The notes below the pieces were generated by a model, which had not been told where the DNA came from, searched no databases, and saw only the letters and a list, made by a program, of their open reading frames with translations. From positions 3,224,001 through 3,288,000 of the forward strand of contig NZ_JAFBCD010000001.1 in assembly GCF_016907545.1 (NCBI RefSeq): a DNA stretch of 64,000 nucleotides, written 5' to 3'. The stretch is from Paenarthrobacter ilicis. GTDB taxonomy: Bacteria; Actinomycetota; Actinomycetes; Actinomycetales; Micrococcaceae. Shown here one piece after another: positions 1 through 8,169 of this stretch. Both the position numbers and the translations under genes were made by a program. How positions within the stretch are numbered: position 1 is the stretch's first letter; every line of letters starts with the position of its first letter.

Positions 1-1
1 C

Positions 2-1774
2 ACTACGGCCACTCTGGTTCCGGATGTCGATGACTCCCTTCATTGGAAGGACGCCCGCGACATCCTCATCGAGGGTGACAACCTCCAGGTACTGAAGCTC
101 TTGAAGAATGGCTATGCGGGCCAAGTCAAACTGATCTACGTCGACCCTCCGTACAACACAGGTGACACCTTCACCTACAACGACGACTTCGCGGTTCCGG
201 AGAGCGAGTATCTCCAGGAAACTGGGCAAGTTGACGAACAAGGCAACGCCACCACCAGCAGAATCGAAACTGGCGGTCGCAAGCATGCGCCATGGCTAAC
301 GATGATGTTCTCGCGACTGACCCTTGCGCGACATATGCTGCGTCGCGATGGCATGATCGCGCTGTCCATCGATAACAACGAGGTTCACCACCTCCGAATT
401 CTTCTAGATGCCGTCTTTGGCCCTGAGAACTTTGTCGACATGATGACTTGGCGAGGTGCACGAAAGGGTGATGCGAAGCTAACGGGTGGCGGGCAGGACT
501 ACATCTTGATCTATGCTCGTGACCGCTCATACCTCAAGGCCAATGACGTGCGCTGGCGCGAACGCAAAGAAGGGCTGGAGCCAATCTATGCGAAAGTAGA
601 AGAACTTCGTGCCCAGTTCGCCGATGACTATGAAGCAATGACTGCGGGACTTCGGGACTGGTACAAGTCCCTTGCTGATGAGGATCCCTCAAAAGCACAC
701 GCGCACTACAACCGTGTAGATGACAAGGGCGTATGGTTCTCCGATAACATCTCAAGCCCGAATTACCGCGAGAACCTTATTTACGACTGGAAGGGCTATA
801 GCCCACCAGCCAACGGCTGGCGTTACGAGCGTAAGACCATGGAACGGCTCGACGCGGAAGGTCGTCTCATCTATCCCGAAGATAAAACGAAACGTGTGCA
901 AATCAAGTCGTACCTCCACATGCGCGAAGAGTGGGCTCCCGCCTCCGTGTTTTATCGCGACCGCAGAAATGCTTCGACAAGCCTCGACACCCTCATGGGA
1001 TCAAAGGTGTTTGACGACCCGAAGAGTACGGATGTGCTGGCCAGGCTCTTTCACGCGCTCACCGGCGACAACGACTTGATCCTGGACTTTTTCGCTGGAT
1101 CAGGTTCAACCGGCCACGCTGTTTGGCAGCAAAACCCAAAGGACGGTAAGACTCGCCGCTGGATTCTCGTGCAGGTTCCGGAAGTGCCGGACACCTCAGA
1201 GGAGTCTGGCAAGAATGCCATAGAAGCGGGATTCTCGACGATCTTCGAAGTAACCGCTGAGCGCCTGCGGCGATCTGCGAACCTGTTGCAAGGTGACACG
1301 ACAGATGCTCAGCAACTCGCATTCAGGATTTTCCGTACTCGTGAAACACGTCTTCTCGTTGAGAAGCCAATTGTCGCCACTCCGGAAATGACCGGTCAGA
1401 CCTACCTTGAGCAGGTACTCGATCACTCTGAAAAATCCCCAGTTATCGAGGGCGCCAACCCACTCCATGTGGCGTGGGAGGTAGCGATCAAAGCAACCGA
1501 TACACACCTGGATGCTCGTGTGGAAGCCCACGAAATTGACGGTGTCACCACCTATGAATTCGTTTCAGCCGATACATCGGAGCGTTCAGGGCGACTCCTC
1601 ATCTCACTAGACGAGTTCAACCTTGCTACTGCGGATGCCCTCAATCTGAGCGACGACGACACCCTAATTCTTCGCGGCGACAAGGTTCAAGATGCCGTCA
1701 CACTGACACTTGCTCCACGCCTGCAGTCAAAGCTAATCCTCCTGGAACGGGTGCCTCGTGAAGTTTCGCTTTGA
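2..1774 (+). CDS. mod: Type III restriction-modification DNA methyltransferase (Mod), 5' truncated by window edge
   Basis: Methylates adenine in an asymmetric site and supplies sequence recognition to the type III complex. The reading frame is open from base 2, so the true start lies left of the window. The catalytic motif DPPYNTG is encoded near 143-163, and the SAM-binding motif FFAGSGSTG follows at about 1087-1113. Motif IV before motif I is the beta-class order expected of type III Mod proteins. The variable stretch between them is the probable target-recognition domain. The stop overlaps the following res gene by 17 bp, so the two are very likely translationally coupled. No internal stop or frameshift is seen. 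A solitary beta-class methylase is unlikely because the partner nuclease follows directly. Confidence 0.93.
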   Translation, partial: TTATLVPDVDDSLHWKDARDILIEGDNLQVLKLLKNGYAGQVKLIYVDPPYNTGDTFTYNDDFAVPESEYLQETGQVDEQGNATTSRIETGGRKHAPWLTMMFSRLTLARHMLRRDGMIALSIDNNEVHHLRILLDAVFGPENFVDMMTWRGARKGDAKLTGGGQDYILIYARDRSYLKANDVRWRERKEGLEPIYAKVEELRAQFADDYEAMTAGLRDWYKSLADEDPSKAHAHYNRVDDKGVWFSDNISSPNYRENLIYDWKGYSPPANGWRYERKTMERLDAEGRLIYPEDKTKRVQIKSYLHMREEWAPASVFYRDRRNASTSLDTLMGSKVFDDPKSTDVLARLFHALTGDNDLILDFFAGSGSTGHAVWQQNPKDGKTRRWILVQVPEVPDTSEESGKNAIEAGFSTIFEVTAERLRRSANLLQGDTTDAQQLAFRIFRTRETRLLVEKPIVATPEMTGQTYLEQVLDHSEKSPVIEGANPLHVAWEVAIKATDTHLDARVEAHEIDGVTTYEFVSADTSERSGRLLISLDEFNLATADALNLSDDDTLILRGDKVQDAVTLTLAPRLQSKLILLERVPREVSL

Positions 1775-4538
1775 TGATCAACCCCACCAGTCTGCAGCCG
1801 TCTCGGCGGTTGTTGATCTGTTCGAAGGGGCGCTAACCCCACCTCGTGACGTGCTCGCCGGACGCGCACCCGGCGCCGAAGGCCACGATGGATTCGCAGT
1901 TGAACGCGCCGTCCTGGAATCCAACCTGGCTGCGATAACCACTCGCGAGGCCGTCGACGAACAGAATGAACTCGCGCTCTTAGCTGAGACAGACTTGCAG
2001 GGACAAGACCGGGAGTTCCCAAATTTCTCAGTGGAGATGGAAACAGGTACCGGCAAGACATACGTCTACATTTCAACCGCACTCCGCCTCGCTGAGCTCT
2101 ATGGGCTCCGGAAGTTTGTCATTCTAGTTCACTCCGTCGCAATTCGCGCTGGCGTCGTCAAGACCTTCGAGCAGACCGAAGAGCACTTTCGCCTGAAATA
2201 TCCCAGCGTGCCGTACAAGTGGGGTGTCCTCGGTGAAAACTCTGCCCTGAACGACTTCAGCGAACCTTCTAGCGGAGTGCAGTTCCTCATCGCTAGCGTC
2301 CAGGCCCTCGACAAGCCCGAGACAAACACCCTTTATGCCAGTGCAGAGCAGCCACAGCTCTGGGGCGAGGCAATGAGCGGTGTCCAGCACATCGCCAGGA
2401 CACGCCCCGTCGTTCTTATTGACGAACCGCAGAACATGGGCACCCCCCTGCGCCGCCAGGCAATAGCAACGCTAAATCCCTTGGTCGCACTCCGCTATAG
2501 CGCAACCCACAAGGACCTGTACAACCTCGTCCATCGTCTCGGTCCAAAGCAGGCAGCCGAAGCCGGCCTTGTTAAGCGGGTGTCTGTGAAAGGCATTGTT
2601 GCCGGGGAGGACGGCAAACCGTATGTCCGCCTCGTCAAGCTGAGAAGTGTACGAAAACGCCTGATGGCCGAAGCCGTCATTGACATGGCTAGCCAGAATG
2701 GAGCTAAGCGCACTCCCATAGTTCTCCAAAACGGCACGGACCTGTTTGAGGAATCCGGAGGCCTGGCTCAGTATCACGGCTTGGTCGTCGACAGTATCGA
2801 ACGTAAGCCTGACCGTGTGATCTTCGAAAACGGACTAACCATTCAGTCAGGACAGGAAACGGGCGTTGATCACTTAGCTGTGTGGCGTGACCAGCTACGC
2901 CACACCATTCGGCAGCATCTCAGCCGCCAAGGTCAGATTGATGCGATGGGGCGCGACGTAAAGGTACTGTCGCTATTCTTCGTAGAGCACGTGGCCGACT
3001 ACGCTGGCGACAACCCTGTACTACCGGACATGTTCGATGAGCTCTTCCGTCAGGAGTGGGCCCGCGCAGGCAAGCCAGAAAGCGAGATGCCCGACCCAGC
3101 AGAGCTGCGCGTCGCCTACTTCCCTTCCACAAAGAAGGGAATCTTGAAGGATACGGCCGGACGAGCATCGGAGGCAGAGTTTGAGGCACGTGCCTACCAG
3201 GAAATCATCGCCAACAAAGAACTCATTCTAGATCGCGCGAATCCCCGTGCGTTCATCTTTTCGCATTCAGCTTTGAAGGAGGGCTGGGACAACCCCAACG
3301 TCTTCCAAGTTGGATTCCTGCGACATACCCGCTCGGAGCTTGAGCGTCGCCAACAGATTGGGCGCGGCCTCCGGCTACCCGTAAACCAGGACGGCCATCG
3401 GGTCATCGATCCGTCTATCAATCGACTCACCCTCATCGTCGATGAATCCTTCACGGAGTTCACCGAGGGGCTGAACGCTGAGTATGCCTCAACGACAGGC
3501 GGCTCGGGCGATAGTGCACCGCAAGTGGATAACGCCGACCACGAAGTACTGGTTCGCCGACGGCCGGCACTGTTCGACAGTCCGGAGTTTGCAGCCCTGT
3601 GGAGTCGCATCCGGTACAAGGCCCGGTACCGGGTTTCGATAGACCAGAGCACCTTGCCGAAAATTGTTGCTTCCTCGGAGCACCTTGAAGAGCTTCGTAC
3701 AATCCAGCTCAGGGCGAACGTCGTCCAGTCAGCCGACCTTACGTACGATGACGCTGGCAGGGTTATCACTCCAGAGTCCTCTATCGCCGAATCTCGTGGC
3801 GAACGTATCGTAAATGTCGGACAACGCCTGCCGAACATCGTGCAGCTGATCGAAGACCAGCTGCAGTATGGCAAGTTCCCGCTGCAGCTGACGCGGCCAA
3901 CTATCGCGTCTATTGTCCGCTCGATCCCAGCCGAACTCACCCGGCACGTCCTGGACGATCCCGACCGATGGGCTCGAATCGTTGCCAGCGCGATACGCGT
4001 TGAGTCGATTGAGCAGATGGTTCAGGGCATTAGCTATGAACCGATGGACGAAGCTGCGTGGTGGGACGCCGAGGTGGTCTTCCTTGAAGTCGAATCCAAG
4101 AACCCACCACAGCCCCAGCCAGGCGATCCAGATCCTAAGAACGGCTTAGCACTTGCGCCTGAAGACGGTGTTAACCTCTTCGACTACGTTGACTATGACA
4201 GCCACGTGGAGCGTGCGTTCGCCGCCCAGCTTGAGAACAGTCGAGACCAGATCAAGCTGTTCACTAAATTGCCGCGCCGATTCAAGGTACGGACACCAGT
4301 TGGAGAATATTCGCCGGACTGGGCAATTGTGCATGACGAGACTGGAACTCAACGGCTGTACCTCGTGAGGGAAACCAAGGACACTCGGAATCTCGATGAT
4401 CTCGACTGGGACGAAGCTATGCGTATTCGATTTGCTCGAAAGCACTTCGCTGCGGCGCCGGTAGGGCCTGTCGATTACACATACACAACAGACAAGCATG
4501 GGCTACTTATTGAAGATACGGATGGGGACGCCGCGTGA
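1758..4538 (+). CDS. res: Type III restriction enzyme, helicase/nuclease subunit (Res)
   Basis: ATP-dependent translocase and nuclease of the type III system; it cuts after two inversely oriented unmethylated sites communicate. A GTG start at 1758 lies inside the end of mod. Walker A (GTGKT) is near residue 100 and the DEAD-box-like motif II (DEPQN) is near residue 221. The helicase motif VI sequence QIGRGLRLP is near residue 535. A C-terminal PD-(D/E)XK nuclease is visible as SPDW near residue 853 followed by ETK near 872. Length (926 aa) is normal for Res and every catalytic motif is intact, so it should be active. Its stop overlaps the next gene by 4 bp (GTGA), which ties the restriction system to the downstream membrane effector. 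Confidence 0.94.
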   Translation: MKFRFDDQPHQSAAVSAVVDLFEGALTPPRDVLAGRAPGAEGHDGFAVERAVLESNLAAITTREAVDEQNELALLAETDLQGQDREFPNFSVEMETGTGKTYVYISTALRLAELYGLRKFVILVHSVAIRAGVVKTFEQTEEHFRLKYPSVPYKWGVLGENSALNDFSEPSSGVQFLIASVQALDKPETNTLYASAEQPQLWGEAMSGVQHIARTRPVVLIDEPQNMGTPLRRQAIATLNPLVALRYSATHKDLYNLVHRLGPKQAAEAGLVKRVSVKGIVAGEDGKPYVRLVKLRSVRKRLMAEAVIDMASQNGAKRTPIVLQNGTDLFEESGGLAQYHGLVVDSIERKPDRVIFENGLTIQSGQETGVDHLAVWRDQLRHTIRQHLSRQGQIDAMGRDVKVLSLFFVEHVADYAGDNPVLPDMFDELFRQEWARAGKPESEMPDPAELRVAYFPSTKKGILKDTAGRASEAEFEARAYQEIIANKELILDRANPRAFIFSHSALKEGWDNPNVFQVGFLRHTRSELERRQQIGRGLRLPVNQDGHRVIDPSINRLTLIVDESFTEFTEGLNAEYASTTGGSGDSAPQVDNADHEVLVRRRPALFDSPEFAALWSRIRYKARYRVSIDQSTLPKIVASSEHLEELRTIQLRANVVQSADLTYDDAGRVITPESSIAESRGERIVNVGQRLPNIVQLIEDQLQYGKFPLQLTRPTIASIVRSIPAELTRHVLDDPDRWARIVASAIRVESIEQMVQGISYEPMDEAAWWDAEVVFLEVESKNPPQPQPGDPDPKNGLALAPEDGVNLFDYVDYDSHVERAFAAQLENSRDQIKLFTKLPRRFKVRTPVGEYSPDWAIVHDETGTQRLYLVRETKDTRNLDDLDWDEAMRIRFARKHFAAAPVGPVDYTYTTDKHGLLIEDTDGDAA

Positions 4539-5449
4539 GTGACTACGAACCGCCAAGTGGCAAGGTTCTAAAGCAGCGCCAGAATGAGACGGAGGCGCTA
4601 CGACTTCTGATCGCTCAGCGTCGCCTCTACAGCAAGGCAAAACGATGGCTAGGAGCTCGCTGGATTGGCATGCTTGTCATCGGACTTGCCGCGCCTGTTA
4701 TCTCGATAATTTGGCCAGGGCTAGCCGTCGCCGCCGGTGCTATTGCTGGAGCATGGCTGTTTCTCGGCCGAACTGTACTCTTGGTTCGTCAGTCGTCTAT
4801 CAGCGCACATGCGACAGCACTTCGCGAGCAATTCGACCGGGATGTCTTCGGAATGCCGAACAGCGTGGCGGAGTCGACAATGCCGTCTCTTGAAGATATT
4901 GCCGACATAACAGGTCCAGATGAGGGCCTGGTCGCAATTGCTACCAAAGAAGAACTTATTGACTGGTACACAGGGATCGCAGATGAAGAGCCAGGTCTCT
5001 CAGCGGTTCCAATCGCGCAACGATCAAACGCATCCTATACAGACCGACTGTTACGCACGACCGGGATCTGGTGGTCGACACTGACGGCGGCCTGGATGAT
5101 ATTCCTGATCGTTTTGAGCTTAGCGGTTAACCTGTCTCTATCGGCATTCCTGCTAGGCATCGTTCTTCCTCTACTGCCGGCATTCCTGGACGTAGTGCAA
5201 TACCTCATGAGTGTCCGGAAATCGGCGCTCGAACGGGCCGACCTTGCTCGCTCGATAGAAAAGCGACTCACAAGTGATGAAGATCCAATAGGCCCAGACG
5301 ACATCATCATCTGGCAGGAACGTCTGTACGAATCACGCAAATCTGCACCCGACGTACCGGATTTCATTTATAAACTCCGCCGCAAAAAGAACGAGGCAGC
5401 TATGGCCATTACCGCCCGCCGACTAAGCAAGCGCAAAGAAAAAAAATAA
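4535..5449 (+). CDS. S-4TM family predicted pore-forming effector (CBASS effector)
   Basis: Predicted membrane effector of a cyclic-oligonucleotide antiphage system. The 304-residue protein has an N-terminal amphipathic region with the family-like stretch LLIAQRRLYSKAK. A first hydrophobic pair lies at about residues 43-85, a soluble loop at 86-175, and a second pair at about 178-225. The tail is lysine-rich. Two pairs of helices and the RLYSKAK and FDRDVFGMP signatures match the S-4TM family, which is associated with SMODS nucleotidyltransferases. It starts with GTG overlapping the res stop by 4 bp, and its own stop overlaps the next ATG by 1 bp. In the family model, cyclic nucleotide binding opens the pore and kills or arrests the cell; that mechanism is inferred here. 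Confidence 0.82.
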   Translation: MSDYEPPSGKVLKQRQNETEALRLLIAQRRLYSKAKRWLGARWIGMLVIGLAAPVISIIWPGLAVAAGAIAGAWLFLGRTVLLVRQSSISAHATALREQFDRDVFGMPNSVAESTMPSLEDIADITGPDEGLVAIATKEELIDWYTGIADEEPGLSAVPIAQRSNASYTDRLLRTTGIWWSTLTAAWMIFLIVLSLAVNLSLSAFLLGIVLPLLPAFLDVVQYLMSVRKSALERADLARSIEKRLTSDEDPIGPDDIIIWQERLYESRKSAPDVPDFIYKLRRKKNEAAMAITARRLSKRKEKK

Positions 5450-6321
5450 TGACACAGACGACTAGCCAAGCGATGGCAACATTCCTCGACGACATCACCG
5501 TCACTGACTATCAAAAGACGTCGATCATCCAGGGTCGCAAGGACCGAGTAATCGAGAACTTAACCGCAGCTTTTCCGTCGACAAGCGATCTTCCTTTCTC
5601 ACGCGCTATATTAATGGGCTCAGCCGCCAAAGGGACCATTATCCGCCCCCTAGATGACATCGACGTACTTGCTATCTTCTCCAACGAACAAGGAGCTTGG
5701 AATAAGTACCGCTTTGATTCGCAGTCATTTCTTTATCGAATCCGGCGGGCCTACGACGGCATAGAATCAGCGCAGGTAGGCGCTCGGGGTCAAGCCGTCC
5801 GCATCTTCTTCAAGGGTAGTGGCCATGTAGATGTGGCTCCAGTCTTCTGGCACGGCGGCGACGTTTACGGTTTGCCGAAAGGCGACGGCGGCTGGATAAA
5901 AACCGCACCGACAGTTGCTAACAGCTGGTTCGCTGGTCGCAACGCGGAGCTCGGCTACAACCTAGCTCCGCTGGTGCGGCTGCTAAAGAAGTGGAATAAC
6001 GCCCATTCCAAACGAATCAAGTCTTTCCACCTGGAAACTATGGCTGCGAATGCCTTCACCTCACTGAATGGAAATCGACAGGACGCTCTTGCCAAGTTCT
6101 TTCAATGGGCACCTACAAATCTCGATGTAAGTGACCCTGGCGCCCACTCCGGACTTTTGTCAACAGGTCTCTCCTGGGCTGATCGAAAGGAGATTCAAGA
6201 CTCCTTCAAGTCTGCTGCTGAGCGTGCCACCAAAGCACTAGATGCAGAAGCACGAGGTGACCATGCGGAGTCGAAAAGACTATGGGGAATTATCTTGGGC
6301 TCCACTTTTCCAACCAACTAA
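5449..6321 (+). CDS. CD-NTase 1 (SMODS-type CBASS cyclic oligonucleotide synthase)
   Basis: Predicted cGAS/DncV-like nucleotidyltransferase that makes a cyclic di- or oligonucleotide signal on phage infection. The nucleotidyltransferase signature GSAAKGT is at residues 57-63, followed by the metal-binding pair D70-x-D72 in LDDIDVL. The third carboxylate is D128 in GHVDVAPVF. The rest is helical, as in the family core, and the length (290 aa) is normal. The ATG overlaps the stop of the S-4TM gene, so effector and cyclase are probably translated in tandem. The product nucleotide cannot be read from the sequence. No Cap2/Cap3 ubiquitin-like ancillary genes follow, so it resembles a minimal (type I) CBASS except for the second cyclase. 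Confidence 0.87.
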   Translation: MTQTTSQAMATFLDDITVTDYQKTSIIQGRKDRVIENLTAAFPSTSDLPFSRAILMGSAAKGTIIRPLDDIDVLAIFSNEQGAWNKYRFDSQSFLYRIRRAYDGIESAQVGARGQAVRIFFKGSGHVDVAPVFWHGGDVYGLPKGDGGWIKTAPTVANSWFAGRNAELGYNLAPLVRLLKKWNNAHSKRIKSFHLETMAANAFTSLNGNRQDALAKFFQWAPTNLDVSDPGAHSGLLSTGLSWADRKEIQDSFKSAAERATKALDAEARGDHAESKRLWGIILGSTFPTN

Positions 6322-6340
6322 ATAAGCAACCGGGGGCGAC

Positions 6341-7210
6341 ATGGCGAAAACCGTAGACGAAGCATTCAACATTCTCATCGACCGACTAATTCCTACAGCG
6401 AATGAGCGCTCGAAGGCTGCGTCACATCGGCAGACCATCTATAGCAAGCTGGACAGCACGTTCGGACTCTACCGCATGTTTGAAAGTGGCTCGTTCAAGC
6501 ATGGCACCGGTATTACCGGCAAGAGCGACGTGGACTACTTCGTTTCACTGAAGACCACCAAACCAACCTATGCATCGTCTACCCTTACGGCAGTGCGCGA
6601 CGCACTGCAAGAACGGTTTCCATACACGTATATACATACTTCGAGGCCAGCGGTTGTCCTCGAGTTTGGCCAAGGCTACGAACGAGTCGAAATTATTCCT
6701 GCCTATGCCGATCTCTCAACCGATGAAGGGATGAGGTTCGACATCCCGGGTGTTGCTACTGAGTGGATGGAGTCGACCCCCGAAGCGCATCTGAAGTATG
6801 TGAACGATTGCAACAACAAGGCAGGGGTTAAGGGCGGAGCTAAGCAACTCGCGCGCCTCGCTAAGGCGTGGAAGTACTACAGAGACGTCCCAATCTCATC
6901 CTTCTATCTTGAGATGCGCGCTGCCCAGCACATGGCTACACAGTCATCCATCATCTATCCACTAGATTTTTGCTACTTCCTGAACAGCCTTCAGCGCAGT
7001 TCACTTGCGGACATGAATGATCCCACAGGAAGAACGGGCCGCATCAAGGCATGCTCTAGCGAAGCAAACTATACAATTGCACGTTCCAGGCTGGCCACTG
7101 CATGCACGCGAGCGAACAAAGCTCTTGAGCTCAACAAGAATGGCAAGATTTCCGAGGCCTTCGATCAATGGGATCTCGTATTCAACGACAAGTTCCCCGC
7201 ATACTACTGA
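6341..7210 (+). CDS. CD-NTase 2 (second cGAS/DncV-like nucleotidyltransferase in the same operon)
   Basis: A second, clearly diverged CD-NTase of 289 aa. The signature GSFKHGT starts at residue 50 and the metal pair is D63-x-D65 in SDVDYF. The third acid position holds E117 in RVEIIPAY, where an aspartate is usual; glutamate can coordinate metal, so activity is possible but not assured. It lies 19 bp after CD-NTase 1 with a GGGGGCGAC ribosome-binding region. It is similar to its neighbour in fold signature but not in flanking sequence, so it is not a recent tandem duplicate. It may make a second signal, form a heteromer with CD-NTase 1, or act as a regulatory partner. The gene ends the defence operon. 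Confidence 0.83.
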   Translation: MAKTVDEAFNILIDRLIPTANERSKAASHRQTIYSKLDSTFGLYRMFESGSFKHGTGITGKSDVDYFVSLKTTKPTYASSTLTAVRDALQERFPYTYIHTSRPAVVLEFGQGYERVEIIPAYADLSTDEGMRFDIPGVATEWMESTPEAHLKYVNDCNNKAGVKGGAKQLARLAKAWKYYRDVPISSFYLEMRAAQHMATQSSIIYPLDFCYFLNSLQRSSLADMNDPTGRTGRIKACSSEANYTIARSRLATACTRANKALELNKNGKISEAFDQWDLVFNDKFPAYY

Positions 7211-7219
7211 ACCCAGGAC

Positions 7220-7600
7220 CTAGACCTGGCTCTGCCCCAGCAGAAAGAGCCGTGCCGTGTCGTAACTACATCCAACCCGCTTGGCGATGTCGCGGATAAC
7301 CATCCCCTGCTTGCGAAGCCGCAGAATCTCCTTCTCCTTGGCTGGCGTTAGACCACGAGGCCTGGAAGCGACGCCATGCTCCGCGAGCAGGCGCAGGAAC
7401 GTCGACTTGGCGATACCTTTTTCACGAGCCAATGCCGTGCTCATCTCGCCAGCTTGATATCGAGCGACAAGCTGGGCTAGCTCGTCCGCCGTGAAGCGAT
7501 CTGCAAGGCGATAGCGCTGAGTCTTGCGAACTGGCTGCTCCTTACGCGGCTTGATCTGGCCCGAGTCCATGCGCCTGAGGGCGGCCGCAATGGTCGTCAT
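7220..7600 (-). CDS. Small double helix-turn-helix protein (recombinase C-terminus-like)
   Basis: A 126-residue basic protein with two HTH-like segments. The first is about residues 30-75 (TADELAQLVARYQAGEMST onward) and the second about 85-120 (LTPAKEKEILRLRKQGM onward). Such tandem HTHs occur at the C-termini of resolvase/recombinase proteins and as stand-alone proteins beside mobile regions; no catalytic domain is present here. The frame stays open to 7705, but the ATG at 7598-7600 is preferred: it has an AGGATCGAG stretch upstream, and the longer start would place a strong hairpin (7662-7687) inside the coding region. It converges on the CBASS operon with 9 bp between stops. It could be a remnant of the element that brought the island, or a regulator of it. 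Confidence 0.6.
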   Translation of the reverse strand: MTTIAAALRRMDSGQIKPRKEQPVRKTQRYRLADRFTADELAQLVARYQAGEMSTALAREKGIAKSTFLRLLAEHGVASRPRGLTPAKEKEILRLRKQGMVIRDIAKRVGCSYDTARLFLLGQSQV

Positions 7601-7661
7601 CCGCTCGATCCTGGGGCCGCTTTGGTTCGAATAGCATCCTAGGACCTCGACCAAATATGAG

Positions 7662-7690
7662 AATGGCGCCGAGAAATCGGCGCCATTTTT
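7662..7690 (+). terminator. Strong rho-independent terminator, plus-strand polarity
   Basis: An 11-bp perfect stem, AATGGCGCCGA (7662-7672) with TCGGCGCCATT (7677-7687), encloses a GAAA tetraloop and runs into T residues on the plus strand. It lies beyond the minus-strand HTH gene, so it would stop transcripts of the defence operon that have read antisense through that gene. Confidence 0.75.
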
Positions 7691-7770
7691 GTTGCCCTGA
7701 AACACCCCCCGGACAGCAATGGACTTAGTCCGCTGCGCTTCCCGGTGATTATCCTTCCGCTTTCTGAATT

Positions 7771-7812
7771 GGCAAAAAGAAACCCCGGAGCAGCTTGGTG
7801 CGCTCCGGGGTT
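7771..7812 (-). terminator. Rho-independent terminator of the prepeptide gene
   Basis: An 11-bp perfect stem, AACCCCGGAGC (7781-7791) with GCTCCGGGGTT (7802-7812), is followed on the minus strand by TCTTTTTGCC. It starts 16 bp after the stop codon of the prepeptide gene at 7829, which supports that gene as a real, separately transcribed unit. Confidence 0.85.
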
Positions 7813-7828
7813 CCTTGTACAGCTTGGG

Positions 7829-8044
7829 TTACATTGGATCAGGCCAGTTGCCAATGGAACTGGGGGCGAACGTGGTGTCGGCGGACTTGGTGGGTGCAGC
7901 AATGCGCATGGGATCAGGCCAGTTGCCGATTGCACTGACACTTCCGGAGTCCACGGTGGAGGCCGCGGAAACGACTGCAGGAGCCGCAACTGTGAGCGTC
8001 AGCGCGCCGGCCAAGGCCGCTGAGGCAATAATTTTCTTGAACAT
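7829..8044 (-). CDS. Secreted 71-aa prepeptide with duplicated IGNWPDPM motif; candidate RRNPP-type signalling peptide
   Basis: Residues 1-27 form a clear Sec signal peptide: FKK, a hydrophobic core of Ala, Leu and Val, then a cleavage site ending VVSA. The mature part is about 44 residues. It contains the octapeptide IGNWPDPM at residues 39-46 and again as the last eight residues, 64-71; both copies follow small residues (SA and SS). The DNA copies also share GGCAACTGGCCTGATCC. A C-terminal short repeat after a signal peptide is how PapR-, NprX- and Phr-type pheromone precursors are built. The gene has its own terminator and is divergent from an XRE-TPR regulator 125 bp away. The signalling role is inferred; no importer (Opp) or protease gene is adjacent. 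An alternative is a small secreted surface peptide. Confidence 0.8.
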   Translation of the reverse strand: MFKKIIASAALAGALTLTVAAPAVVSAASTVDSGSVSAIGNWPDPMRIAAPTKSADTTFAPSSIGNWPDPM

Positions 8045-8095
8045 GATAGTTCCTCAATGCGAGTCGGATTCGTTACGGAAATTACACGGTCCCTG

Positions 8096-8149
8096 TTGAC
8101 ATACATTGTAAAATGTTTTCCACAGAGACTGTCAAGGTTTTGGTCAAAA
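8096..8149. promoter_or_regulatory. Palindromes and promoter-like elements between prepeptide and regulator
   Basis: This divergent intergenic segment holds ACATT-GTAA-AATGT (8103-8116), TTTTG-GT-CAAAA (8138-8149), and the inverted pair TTGACA (8096-8101) with TGTCAA (8130-8135). The last, read on the minus strand, is a consensus -35 for the prepeptide with TACAAT 19 bp downstream. These are plausible binding sites for the XRE regulator, but only the symmetry is observed. Confidence 0.5.
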
Positions 8150-8169
8150 GACACCTGTAGGAGGAACCC

